Assembly (NCBI GenBank): GCA_034190875.2
Contig: CM067344.1
Span: 28,097,208-28,161,207, forward strand
Direction of reading: 5' to 3'
Source: Urechis unicinctus
Taxonomy: Eukaryota; Annelida; Polychaeta; Xenopneusta; Urechidae
Length of the DNA: 64,000 nt
Part shown: piece by piece, positions 40,858 through 52,836 of the stretch
How positions within the stretch are numbered: position 1 is the stretch's first letter
Layout: the number at the start of each line of letters is the position of its first letter
Notes under the pieces: model-generated
What the model was told of the DNA's origin: nothing
The model's database searches: none
The model's input: the letters and a program-made list of their open reading frames with translations, nothing else
Made by a program: the position numbers and the translations under genes

Positions 40858-43492
40858 GAAGATCTCGCTCGCCAGGTAAGTTGTGGGAGGACGTCATCCA
40901 CTTTGGATCCCGACGTCAGGGTCAGAGAGCTTGCAGCAAGATCTTTGGTTATAATATCAATTGCAGTACATTTCGGATGTTTGGACCGAAATAAGTAGAA
41001 AGCACATTACTGGAATTCTATAAACAAATGAGGATTTGATCTTAATGATCATCAACATCATCATCATCATCATTATCATCATCATAATCAACAACAACAT
41101 CATCATCATCATTATCATCATCATCATCATCATCAACAACAACATCATCATCAACAATCATTAGAGTCATCCTAATATTTTTGTAACCATCGCCATATTC
41201 ATATTAGTCTTTGTGAATACCGTATACGACCGCCAGGTGTCAGCGTTTGTTTGATGAGTGGGACGAGGCGGCGCTCACGGAGTTGTGTAAGAAATCTGTT
41301 ATCCGCCCTCTGCCTTACGGTGACGTGCTGGAGCGCAACTGGCGAAATGCCCGGCATCTATATCTTGTTATCCAGGCAAGAGATGTTTAAACATGTTAAA
41401 TGAATGTTCTGAATAAGGTAAATTATACATTTTTAAAATCCTCTTGGTTTCGAATGATGTTCACAAACGTAGAATGAACCACGCGACGTGCCCATTTCTT
41501 TCAGGGTAAACTGGAGCTCCTGGTGGAGGTCAAGGCTGATCAAAAGGTCACGGAAACGCACCGAGGATCTGGTCCGATGGGATTTATGGAGAGTATCCTG
41601 AATCAGGTAGAAACAGATACCAATCTCGGGGCGGGAAAACAACACATTCCCGAGTCTATCGCAGCTCCACGAGGCCTGGGGTTGAGCCACCCGTCACAGC
41701 CCGGCGCCAGCACCGGTGGATTCATTTCCGTCGGTCTGATGTATCCTGGAGCGATGAGTGTAAGGCTGACGTGTGTGTATTGATAATGGATAAATAATAA
41801 CAAGCGATGGAGTCTTCTGAGATGCAAAGATATTATTATAAGTCATCTGGTTTTCTTTAATCGATAAATATTTTATATATGCCATGGACGCCGTGTTTGT
41901 GCCACATTTTGCATGAAAGCTTCGTAAGAGTTAATGTTCTCTTCCACAGGCACTCGAGTCATAAAACGCCCCTCCCCTATGGCTTCTCGTATAAATAGAT
42001 TATATATAGAAGAGGGTCGTTTTATGACTCAAGTGCCTGTTCTCTCTTCAGTTTATCCCGTTGACATGACAGAAAATATTTACTTTTGAGCTCAAAGCAT
42101 TGAAACTATGGTTCCGCTTTGATGAACAAGTACCACTAACAAGTTCCACGGAATATATTACATTAACGCAAATGAGTTTTAATCAAAACTGCACCGAATT
42201 ATTATTGGTTAGTTGGTACAAATGTACGAATAGGTTCGTTGAATAGAGTACTGGATGGTTGTTTGTGTGACTTGTGCTGTAGGATGTACGAGTGATTTGC
42301 TCAGAGACGGTTCCGGAAGTGAGGCCCATCATTCTTGTCAGTCTTGGAGTCACAGTTCTGCGATTCTCCACAAGCCTCATCCAGAAACTAGCCCCACCAC
42401 AAGCCAACATGAACTTCATCAGCTCCCACTTCACACCACCCAGGTGCCTCATGTCCTCAAATTGAACGTTGTAGAGTAGTTTTATCACGAGGGCGTAGTG
42501 AGCGATATTATGTATCCGGTGGGTTGGTATAATATATAACAGCGCACGGACCTCTGTTTGTTCTTTGACCCTTGATAGAGCGGACATGTGTTTGTTCTTA
42601 GACCCTTGATATAGCGGACATCTGTTTGTTATTACTCATGTCACTCGTGTTATATGCTGGGCGCTGTGGGCGCTGTGTGGTGCGGTGTGGTGGTGGTGTG
42701 GGGGGGGGGGGATGCGGAAGGGACGGGGGTTATGCTTGTTTTTAAGGTAGACAACGTGTTTTTGGCGTTCAACAAACGTAGTCTATTCTGTGGCGCATGG
42801 TATACAACATGTTCAGATTATTGCAAAAAAGTAGTCAAAAGCAGATATAGTTTTAGTCACAACGTGTAGACAAACTAGAATAGAATAGATTATGAAAATG
42901 AATAAGGTATATAGCGAGGGAGTCTTCTAAAAAGGATGGCGCCGGTTCCTGGACAAAACGGATATCTGCCTTTAAAATCCCTGTTGCGTATATCAACCGC
43001 GAGCCACCACTGCCGTAAGCGGACGTTCCGCTCTGCAATGAAGAGCCGTGTCCAGCACCTTGCGTGCCTGGTGCCAGGTTCCCGGATTTATTTTGCAACT
43101 GTCTCTATTCCCATATACATAGTCTTTTTTCTTTGTCGCACTGATCGGACAAAGGTCAAGAACATTTTTTAATCCTCCGTCAAAACCTCCTTCAAAATGT
43201 TCGATAGCAACAGAATGTTTAACTATGATAAATTAAAGAAGGATAAAATATAAAAAAATATCATTTATAATGTTTGATCTTGCTTTTTGCAAACAGCATT
43301 CCAGAAACCGAGGAGCTAGAACGAACTTATAAATCGAGCTTGAAGTGGAACAAGCTTCGAGGAATGATTGGTCAAACGTTCCTATGGCAACAAGGAACCC
43401 AATACTGCTCTCGCCTTCATACCAGCGTCCCTCAAAGCCTACTAGCAGGACACGTTATGATGACTATTGGCGCGAATCAGTTAACGTTTTGA
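36316..43492 (+). CDS. CNBD2: CNBD2-like cyclic nucleotide-binding domain protein, 9 exons
   Basis: Exons, all phase-compatible: 36316-37107, 37553-37735, 39423-39589, 40025-40190, 40473-40624, 41237-41375, 41505-41759, 42283-42443, 43297-43492; 2211 nt, 736 residues. Exon 1 is a long, Ser/Arg-rich low-complexity N-terminus with a weak GTGGGA donor and is the least certain. Exon 2 holds TLRRLRSVLQSVKIVC. Exons 3-5 form the cNMP-binding domain: TPADIDIIYNVLKNL, KRELCKVVWYMT, GRVVVRQGHQGNHFYLIYSG, YGPGSTFGEVALLEEEGRRT (where many cNMP-binding proteins have FGE-x-AL in the phosphate-binding cassette), VCNETTELFQIDRSDF. Exon 9 has PETEELERTYKSSLKWNKLR, like CNBD2 C-termini. Mammalian CNBD2 binds cAMP and is linked to sperm function; transfer of that role is inference. 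Intron 6 uses a GC donor, and the end of exon 5 is partly duplicated in intron 5. Confidence 0.82.
39615..39855. repeat. GAT/GTT microsatellite in CNBD2-like intron 3
   Basis: GATGAT runs with GTT and TTCATGTTGATG interruptions; a block of about 28 bp (GATGATGATAATGTTCATGTT) is duplicated. The His-rich minus-strand ORF over it is not a gene. Confidence 0.9.
40606..41160 (+). repeat. Tandem duplication of exon 5 end, splice donor and intron start
   Basis: Copy 1 (40606-40856) begins inside exon 5 at CGAAGATCTCGCTCGCCAG, includes the donor GTAAGT, and continues about 180 bp into the intron to an ATC microsatellite. Copy 2 (from 40857) repeats the same order: exon end, GTAAGT, the same intron sequence (GCAGTACATTTCGGATGTTT) and a second ATC array. 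The intron therefore contains a second intact donor preceded by 19 bases of exon-like sequence. Confidence 0.88.
41946..42040. repeat. Hairpin-forming inverted repeat in CNBD2-like intron 7
   Basis: The arm ACAGGCACTCGAGTCATAAA-ACGCCCCTCC (41946-41975) pairs with 42011-42040 at 28 of 30 positions, with a loop of 35 bases containing TATATATAGA. This could be a foldback mini-element or a structured intron segment. Confidence 0.85.
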
Positions 43493-44135
43493 TTATCTTG
43501 GATATGTTGGAGTTCGGATATATTTTACAGAACATTGAAAGCTGGTAATATGGACCATCCTTCAGAGTTGGGCATGGAGAGGAAGTGACTGCTAATGCTT
43601 GCTATCGAACGTATCCGCTTCATGTGTTAAGGAGTGTCTAATTATACACCTGGATTACAAACTCGTACAATTATGGGATGGAAAAAATGATTCAAACGCG
43701 CAATAGCTGATGCTAGAGCTCTGGTTCAGCTCTTTGGCTAGCCCAGACCTAATCAGCTAACTACTGGTGTCTCTTCGTTAGGTATGGAACTGTGACAAAC
43801 AAAAATTGGTGGACTTTCAACCTCCTATCTCACTCACTTTTATAGTGAATGACACCCAAAGATGAACCATCCTGCCCAGCGATGTATTAACTATGACCGT
43901 GAACGTTTCTCATTGTATGTACGATTTTAGAAGAATAAAAACTTCATCAACACTTACGCCGCTACATATCACATTATTTTCGACTTCTTACCCGTAGATC
44001 TCGCCGATATACGAATCGAACATACACCTTGAAGAAAGCGCCTGCCGTCAATTTAAGGTGCATCGGTTCCAAATTCCGTGACCTCTGTTGATTGTATTAC
44101 CAGCGGTCATTCCATGCTGGCTACAAAGTATGACG
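43493..44135. other. Downstream of the CNBD2-like gene, no gene seen
   Basis: The 3' UTR probably begins here. An AATAAA at about 43935 is a possible polyadenylation signal. An alternative frame across exon 9 stays open to 43548, so the C-terminal 20-30 residues of the model are uncertain. Confidence 0.35.
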
Positions 44136-44139
44136 TCAC

Positions 44140-44705
44140 ATCGCTGCTAATACGCTGAAAAAAGACAAGCTCAAATGATGAGACATAAGGCTTATAATAA
44201 ACTGAACAATAGCAAGTTCAAATTTTAAGATATAATGCTGATAATTAGTGGAACAATAGCAGACCAATGATGAGATATGTCCGATAATTAGTGGAACAAT
44301 GGCTGACCAATGATGAGATATGTTGACCAATGATGAGATATGTCCGATAATTAGTGGAACAATGGCTGACCAATGATGAGATATGTCCGATAATTAGTGG
44401 AACAATGGCTGACCAATGATGAGATATGTCCGATAATTAGTGGAACAATGGCTGACCAATGATGAGATATGTCCGATAATTAGTGGAACAATGGCTGACC
44501 AATGATGAGATATGCCCGATAATTAGTGGAACAATGACTGACAATGATGAGATATGTCCGATAATTAGCGAAACAATGGCTGACCAATGATGAGATATGT
44601 CCGATAATTAGCGGAACAATGACTGACCAATGATGAGATATGTCCGATAATTAGTGGAACAATGGCTGACCAATGATGAGATATGTCCGATAATTAGCGA
44701 AACAA
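44140..44705. repeat. Minisatellite, 43-bp unit, about 11 copies
   Basis: The unit CCGATAATTAGTGGAACAAT plus GGCTGACCAATGATGAGATATGT repeats, with divergent left-edge copies and one inserted partial unit at about 44320. Confidence 0.93.
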
Positions 44706-44789
44706 CTTCCAGCTAGGACTGATAATTTAAAGAGTGCACCTAATTAATGCCCGGGGGTAGATGGCATTACATCTTATTCTGGATAGGGA

Positions 44790-45005
44790 TATGCCGCGGG
44801 ACCTCAAAAACCCGTACCCGTCGTACAAGGTCAAAATGGCCAAAAAGCATACCCCGTCGTACAAGGTAATATGCGAATGTATAACCCATCGTACACATTG
44901 AACCTGAAAAAAATACCCCGTCGTACAAGTATGAGGCCCAAAAACCCGTCGTACAAGTCGAGAGGCACAAAAAACATACCCCGTCGCGCGGCACATGTAT
45001 ACTAC
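44790..45005. repeat. Decayed minisatellite around CCCGTCGTACAAG
   Basis: Seven or so copies of ACCCCGTCGTACAAG separated by variable A-rich spacers of about 15-25 bp. Confidence 0.75.
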
Positions 45006-45354
45006 CTCTATACACTTAAGTGCCCCCCCCGGGAATTAATGTTGCCATATATGGAATGTGAGGTGTATGCCATATTTTCCTCGTCATTGTATTTGGATGG
45101 AAACAACATCAACTTTATCGCAGGATAAATGCAATATGCAGTGCAGTAATATAGCGTGTAAATCTATATTCACAGCAACACATACATCACCTGTCATCTA
45201 TATTCACTGTAGCCCAGACAACATATCCTCTACGCCCAGAATTGGTCAAACAACCTATCATTAAATGCTAAGATAATAAATATCACTAATATATTGAGTC
45301 ACCACTTATCCTACACAGGGCAGGAGGTGGGAGTATTGGCGCGGGGTATTACTC

Positions 45355-45610
45355 AGGATAAGAACTGTAACCAGGCTAACAACTGTAACCAAGGCAACAA
45401 CTGTACCCAGGGTTACAATCGTATCAATGGTAACAACTGCACCAAGGGTAACAACTTTAATCAGGGTAATAACTATATCCAGAGTAATAACTCGTCCAAG
45501 CAAAAATACATCCAATATAGTAACTACAGAAATATATCCTTCTTCACCAGAGTCACAACCGTACCAAGTGCAAAAACTGTACGTAGGGTAGCAACTGTTT
45601 AGAGTAACAG
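45355..45610. repeat. Minisatellite, 18-bp unit
   Basis: AACTGTAACCAAGGCAAC-like units repeat, diverging rightward. Being a multiple of three they keep a frame open on each strand (six-residue N-x-G-N-N-x repeats on the plus strand), which I do not regard as coding. Confidence 0.8.
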
Positions 45611-47320
45611 TACGTAATGTACCAACTTAAATGTAACGAGTGTTCCAAGGGCAACAACTGCACAAAAACAAAATCCAATGTATTACCTGTACCAAGCGTT
45701 AAGTACTGTACACAATAAAATAACTGTGCCGAGTATAGCAGACGCCCGAGCGCAAAGGCTCTATATTGTACTTGTTATTTTCGCTATTTTTTGCCTATTG
45801 TGTGATGTGTATTAGCAGTGGAAAGTATCAGCGAAACGAATTTTTTCCTGCTCTCATTAATCACAATGACGTCAACCCTGTATATACATGCAATTTTGTT
45901 TATTACAAGGTAGCATAACTTAACAATGGCTGTGTGTTATTACTAGGAACGATATCATCGCAGAGCCACTGCGAGTGAACCCTCTTAGCAAAGCTTTTAA
46001 CTCTTGAAAAAGCTCCTTGAATAAAGGGCCACTTGAGAGTACAAATACAGTGCTCTCTTTATCCGACGTTGAGTGGATTTTAGTATACATTGATCAGTTA
46101 GCAGAGTTGCTGACTCCTTAAGAAGTGCCATTAAAATTTCTTCATTTTTATTTATTTGGAAAAAAAAACTACTGGTGGCAATCTGAAGTGCTATTTGCCC
46201 TGCATCTCCGTTTGAAAACGTATTATTAAACCATTATAACAAGTATATTAGTTTAAGGAGAGCTGAGAATATGTACTGAAGAAACTAAATAAATTTTTGT
46301 AAACTTAATTTTGTTCTTGCGATACAGGTCGCAATTTTCAACATATTTTGGAATAATTTTTTTTCTAGAATGTGCTTTTCAAACGCAGCACCCAGAGATT
46401 TCAGTTTGACTTTGATTGTTTGTAAAGAATTATTGTCTTGTGATACAGATCGCAATTTTCAAGATATTGTCGAAATATTTTTTTCTATTTGGACGCAATT
46501 TTTTTGATGATGCGCAGAACCCAGAGCCATTTTTTCCCCTTGACCTCAAATCAAGTTCACGATCACCAAAAGATATTTTTATGCATTTATATTTCCATGG
46601 AGAATTGTTCAATCGTAATCAGTGTTGCATATTATGAAAGCCTATCTCAATTGTAAACTTTTAAAAATAAATGTATTGTTAAAAATTGAAAGTTTCCCCA
46701 TTCGTCTCAAAAAATTAAAATCCATAATAACTTGGGCTTTTAGACCGCGTTGCGCTTTTGTCCGAGAGGTGGCAGCACAGAGCAATGCGGTCCTAAGCTC
46801 GACCGGAAGTTATCAGGTAAATGCGCTTACTTCACGGTTTACGCGTAATAATTTTGTTTCACATCGACGAATAAAATTTCTCGCACTACGTCACGCGGTC
46901 ATGAGATATGTGATGGTGACGACATTTAGGATAACGCTGTCACTGTCAATGCACTGTGCGTAGCGGATGAGCATCTCTGAAACGCTGTGAAACGAGCCGG
47001 CCGGCGACGGACAACTGGCCAAGTCGAGATCAAAGAGACCCAGGTATGTCGTTTTCTTGGCTTTATAAATACCAGTACTTTATTCTTGGAAAGGAGCAAA
47101 CTACCAGAAATGTGTGATTAGGGTTACTGTTGAAGAATTCGCCCTATTCATGTTTGTCCCTTTCATTTGATAAGTGACTGTGGGCTCTCAATGGGTTAAT
47201 TATTTATAATTCAATTAAACACTTTGTACTTAAAAGTTTCAAGAGTTTATTATACATTCCACCACATACAATATGCAGGTAAATAATTCCTTAAAGAAAA
47301 AAGAAATTAGTGTGCAAGAC
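45611..47320. other. AT-rich interval with a 122-bp tandem duplication
   Basis: GATACAGGTCGCAATTTTCA (about 46320) recurs as GATACAGATCGCAATTTTCA (about 46442); the flanking 120 bp match imperfectly, so about two tandem copies lie at 46309-46552. A GC-richer patch with CpGs at 46740-47045, ending CCCAG followed by GTATGT, could be a noncoding first exon on the plus strand, but nothing downstream supports it. Confidence 0.45.
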
Positions 47321-47323
47321 TAC

Positions 47324-48905
47324 TTAGTAACAGAAATTGTGAACAAACATTGAATCAAGTACAGCATCTTTGAAATAGTCCCTGAAAAACACTTCTAACT
47401 TTGAAATCATAGTAGTGATAAAGTCATCGTCACGGGTAACTGGAACAATCTCCATACTCTGAGACGTAAAAACCACAAGATGACAAAGTTGACTCTTCGT
47501 GCAAAACAACTGGCCCTGAATTTGGTAATAGTAGTCATGTTGGCTGTTAAGGGTCAGCTGATTGTTCTCACTGACCAGGTACGGCAGGAGTGACTGGTTT
47601 GTCCCTGGTACTTTAGGGGCACTTGACCTCAACAATCATGTCACCAGACACAACACCATCTGGTGAGCATGCGAGGTAGGGGTGAGTTTGGAACATCACA
47701 ATCCGGTACGGCTCGACCTCGGTCCCAGTCAACCCTGCATATTTCCCCAGAGCCACAGGCTTATTACGGATACCATAGTCAATGGCTTTGGCCCGAATCT
47801 GATTGACGCGGGTCAGCGACTTCGCCATACGGACCAAGTCTGTTTTGATAGTTGCTTTGCATTTCCTGCCAAACTGGGTGGACTGCAGTCTCTTACACCT
47901 TTCTAAGTGCCAAGCTTTATTACTGGCTTGTCCCAAAGTTGTATCCCTCACCTCTTGGCACTGAGCTTCTGTGATGTCGGTGATGATTTCATGCTGAAGG
48001 AATTCATCTTGAGGAGCAAGTTTGAAGAAGTCATGGTCATTGGCAATTGCATATTGGTTTGCTGGGGGGAGAGCTGCAGGAAAGGCATGCGGCAGGTGGA
48101 TGAGGAGGCGAAGTTGATGCACTTGTTCCTGGAGGATGAGGGGTAGTCTGGCATAGAGCAGTGGCTGTATGGCCTGGGGTCAAAGTCGTCATTGCAAGAA
48201 GTTGCTTACCTCAGTTTCAGGTTCTGAGCCTTGACAGGCGATCTCTTCAACTTTTTCTTCGGATGGAAGGTCTGGAGCTTCTCTGTGCAGCTTTCCTCAA
48301 GTTGAAGTTTACCAGACACTTTAAAATCTTCCAGTGCACACAGCACAGCACACACATGCTTACAGTGTGCCTCTGGGCCCATGCCTGCACCACAATCACA
48401 CTGGCACTCATTGATGACGCATTACATCAACCTCGTACTCCACTGACTTCTTTATCTGTGCACGGCACCGACCTCTGATGAAGGTAGCTCGCAGGAAACG
48501 GAGGAATCCTTCAGCGTATAATCCCTTTGCGTCTTTGGTAAGCTCTTTGTTGAGGGAGCGGAGATAGGCAATCACCTGGGCCATATCAAAGCAGGGGAGC
48601 AAGGTGTCCGCGTTGATATCCCTATACCTGATAATACACAAACACAATAGACTTAGAATACACAAGCATAATCGACTTGACTCACTTTTTACTCGAACAA
48701 ATGCAGAGGTAATGTGATAAAATTCTGACAGCTAATCATTCATAATTGATAATTAATCACTAACAAAAATGCATTGCCATAAACAAGTAAGGCTGCAAAC
48801 AATTAATCAGCATATTACTTTGCTCCTTCAGGGGTTTTGATGTGGTATCCCTGTCCCACATCTTCTACTCCATTGAAGTTCTTTTTTCGGTCATAAGCTT
48901 CAAGC
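47324..48905 (-). pseudogene. SWIM zinc finger plus YqaJ-type nuclease gene, with introns and two frameshifts
   Basis: Three exons: 48905-48819, 48627-48210, 48147-47324, joined in phase by a 191-bp and a 62-bp intron with good GTAATA and GTAAGC donors. Exon two carries a SWIM finger (ECQCDCGAGMGPEAHCKHVC, CxC...CxH). Exon three carries a YqaJ/lambda-exonuclease-like fold: WHLERCKRLQSTQFGR, the catalytic-type SPDG and EVKC motifs, then YYYQIQGQLFCTKSQLC. Such SWIM-YqaJ proteins are common, multicopy and probably transposon-related in marine invertebrates. A 1-base insertion near 48423 separates KSVEYEVDV from the SWIM finger, and a 1-base loss in the C-run near 47620 follows EVKCP. Further 5' exons right of 48905 are not identified. 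Either frameshift could be a sequence error. Confidence 0.75.
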
Positions 48906-49822
48906 CTGAGGAAAAGATGGCAACACCTTCAATAAACCACAGCCGCTTTGACTGGGTTTAACAAGTGGCGATAACAAGCAGTTTTCAAATAATGCCCATA
49001 CCTAGGTCACTCCTTGTAATTAACCAAGTAGACGGAAGGGGGCGAGGGACCGCATTGCTCCATGGCGCCGCTTAGCGGATTAAAACTCGAGGTCTCTCAT
49101 TGAGCTTCCTCTATATACGTGAAAGCGTAGTCATGCACAGCGCCACCACTGATAGGGCCAGCATTGATCATATGAGCAGCAAGGTGTGTACAGGTGCCCG
49201 CTGAGGGGTTGGGGTGTCGCTAGTACCTACACCATATATACCTTTGGGATGAAGAGGGACGGGGTGCCGATTTTGAATTTTACTGATACCGTTCGCCAAG
49301 TATCCCTCATACATATGGGCCTCTTGATTATTTGTTGTTTTATTTGTTAATAACACTACATATGGGCCTCTTGATTATTTGTTGCTTTATTTGTTAATAA
49401 GTTGACTCGGAAAGTGGCGGTATGTTAAGCAGAAATGGTCGGATGGCTCTACACATTCAGACACATTTTTTTAGAATCTATTAGCACAGAGTCGATTAAA
49501 CGTTTTTTTTATTTAATTAAATTCATGGATCTCCCTGTTCAAGCTGTGTATGAGAGTTTGACGAGACCAGAGTAATTCCTTGGCAGGCGCTGAACAGTCG
49601 AATAACCTCCAATTACAATCTACAGCGGGAGAGGATTAAGAGACATAGATCTTCTGAAGATGCCTCTGATATGACCACACGCTACGATCCTTCCATCCCC
49701 TGTTGACCTGGTGATTAATAGTTTTAACGTAACGACAAAATTGGAATGCAGATGAGCGGTTTAGGCGGCAGAGATCAATACTCTGAATAGTGACACCCGG
49801 CAAAATATTTATAGATTATCTC
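48906..49822. other. No gene supported
   Basis: Upstream flank of the SWIM-YqaJ gene. A direct repeat (CATATGGGCCTCTTGATTAT at 49313 and 49361) is the only structure seen. Confidence 0.4.
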
Positions 49823-50964
49823 TTGAGTGAATATTTCGTTTTGGTATTTTTTCTTTGGTAATTATTAAGGTATTCGCCTGTCGGGTGTCAAATTGGAAAT
49901 GCAAAGCAGACTCAAAAACAATCAAACCCAACTCTGTCTCCCAGCTTCTACCTTTAAGATCACCGATCAAATAATTACTCTACTGCTGCTTACAAACGTA
50001 CTGGTTCTGCATTATACAACACACAATGGCTTGAGCATTTTAGGACTTATTTTAGGTAAACGCGTACACTTTTGCCATGTGTTAAATTCCCAGAATTTAC
50101 ATGCTCTTGAATTCGTCGAGGTACGCTTGAGACCTTGGGCGTTTGAGGATCCATGAATACCACTTGCCGAATATTGCGAACGAGGACTGCGTTGGTTACA
50201 GGGTCCCTGACCTCAACATGGATGATCATGGACGACTTGCCCACCTCAGACGAGACGGTTCGGCAATGATAGGGGTGGCCAGGGCCGCTGAGCTGTAGAA
50301 ATGGTGACTGACTTCCCATAGCTGACTCCCAACTACACCGCGCGCAGAATTATATCCAAAATCGACATTCATGTACTTGTAGCCAATCAATCTATTCACA
50401 TCCAAGATTTTACACACGGCTGCAAAATCAGGAGCACCTGTGGAACAATAAAGATTACAAGGTATATTAGGGATTGTTTGTAAATTTAATAAGAAGTTTC
50501 GCTTCTACTGTGTTCAAAAGAGGGATACATGTGTTAGCTGCATCCTGTTTGCCAAAGAAATATTCTATTCTTACCTGCTTTGTTAAACACTGCATAGGGT
50601 AATCCTTGCAGGACAAATTCTGACGCCAAATCTTTCTTCCATATTTTGACGTCCAAGTCAAAACTCCTGTGAAAAATAAAACATGGGTCTATATCAACCT
50701 GGTCATTATAAAATATTAGAAATAAATAATTTAACAAGTTTTGAAGGCTAGAAAAAGAGAAAGTATATACTTATGGATAACGCACAAAAATAAATAACCT
50801 TATTAAGTTTATATTGTGTTCTTGTCGCGCACCCATGCCATCGGAAGGGAGACTAATCAGTGTACAGAGAACGTCAAAGTGCTCCAATCGCAAGGATTTG
50901 TGATAAGCAACAAAAGATGACCTTTGGTGTCTATGGATTGATGGACTGGAAGGTTACTTCCATA

Positions 50965-51320
50965 TTTCGCCATAGCGAAATCAAGGGATCAGTTTGTTGA
51001 TACATAACTACGTTTAACGCAGACGTAAATAATGTCATCTTTTAATTTGTGCCGCTTAGTTTACATGATCGAAAGTGTCATCAAATCTTTACCCATTAAA
51101 GTTGGGGGCACCATTGCGCAATAGTTAGACCGACAAGCAGGAAGGATCATTTCCGACAACATAAATGACAACAGCCAAAGTAAGGGTCCTATTTTCTGAT
51201 ACCGCAGCGCTACGTAGCGACTGAAAGTCTGAAAACTGAAAACTTTTGGTTTCCAAGGTGCGGTTGTCAAACAGCTTGCTAGGCAACTTCGTTACAAATA
51301 TGGGGCTGAACAGTCTCTTT
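50965..51320. mobile_element. Second MITE-like copy, opposite orientation, one end decayed
   Basis: The reverse complement matches the element at 33038-33615 over both of its flanking parts (CCTGCTTGTCGGTCTAA, GGCACAAATTA, TTACGTCTGCGTTAA) and ends with GGCTGAACAGTCTCTTTAA at its right edge. It lacks about 200 bp that the first copy has internally at about 33300-33500. Its left terminus is not recognisable. It lies in a block absent from thioesterase copy B. Confidence 0.7.
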
Positions 51321-51932
51321 AATGACCAACACAAAACGACACCAATCCCCATGGCTCGTCGTTGGCACATCGTGTCGCAGTTGTCAGTCGCAATCACTCC
51401 ATCAAACGATAGCCATAACGCACAGACCAAGGAGCTCGGTCAGCTCATAGATGATATCTAACAGCCACTCTAAGAGTGTTCACTCCGATCAGCTGTGCAG
51501 TGATCATACAAATGAGTGAAACACACGCCCATGAAATCAACAAAAGCACATGAGACGGTTGATCCAACTTCTCGGGGCTCGGTGTCTGTGAAAAATAACG
51601 AGTCTTCTGATTGGTCGAGAAGACCATGACCCTGAATTAATCAAATAATTCAATGTGGTTTTAAGAGACGCTAACACAAAGCACCATGCTACTCACAGGT
51701 CGCGTGATCAAATATTTTCTCGGGCGGAGGCGCGAGTGAACCCTCTTAGCTACTAACTCTATGAAGAAGATATATATCAAATTTACATGGTTATTAAGAT
51801 AATGCCTAGGGCTACATCATATGGATAATTCATCAGTAAGAAACGTATTCAAAGACAAAAGCGTCAAACAGATCTTGTAAAGAAATGGTACAGGGACCCC
51901 CTATAGTTGTTATTCGTGCATTTTTGATAGCG

Positions 51933-52069
<137 letters not shown>

Positions 52070-52141
52070 CTATATATATAAAAAAAAAACCCCCAAAAAA
52101 CAACTGCCCTAAGGCAGACCAAGTAAGAAGTTTTTGATTCA

Positions 52142-52700
52142 AGCTTACTTGAACTTGGCGGCAGGCTTGGTCATGATATCAGCCACCATGTCATTGGTTG
52201 GGTAATATTTGAGAACTATTTTATCATTGATAACCTCACTTCGAATGAAGTGGTAACGAATATCAATATGCTTTGATCTTTGGTGGTTGACAGGTTTTTA
52301 GCCAAAGCAATTGCACCATGGGTATCCTCAAATAACAAAGCAGGTACATCCTCATCACTTTATCAGTATCTTTCAATAACTGGGTGAGGAACAAGCTTTC
52401 CTGAACAGTAGCTGCTAGTGCCGTGTCTCACAGGATGACAAGGCAACAGTGAGCTGTTTTCTTGACTTTCAAGAAATCAGAGGACCATTTGTGGTCAAAC
52501 TGAAAGGATATCCAGTAATACTACGTCTATCATCTGTTGATGATGCCCAATCAGCATCACTGTAGCCTATTACCCTCATACCATCTTCATTTTTCCTATA
52601 GCACAAATGGTAGTCAATAGTACCCTTCAAATATCTCAACACATGTTTGACAGCCACCCAATGGACTTTGAGTGGTTTAGACAAATATTGTGACAACTAA
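52142..52700 (-). pseudogene. Copia RNase H remnant
   Basis: HWVAVKHVLRYLKGTIDYHL, VIGYSDADWASSTDDRRSIT and, after a TGA replacing the usual Trp, KSRKQLTVALSSCET identify Copia RNase H. Later pieces (ALAATVQESLFLTQLLKD; KHIDIRYHFIRSEVINDKIV; MVADIMTKPAAKFK) lie in changing frames, so several frameshifts are present. Confidence 0.8.
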
Positions 52701-52836
52701 CAATCTAACAAAGATCAGGCCTAGTACATATCATGGCATATATCAGACTGCCAACAGCTTCACGATACTTTCTAGGGTCAAATGGTTCATCACCATCAGA
52801 CTCAAGCTTTTGCTCAGAGGGAGTGGACCTTGGCTT

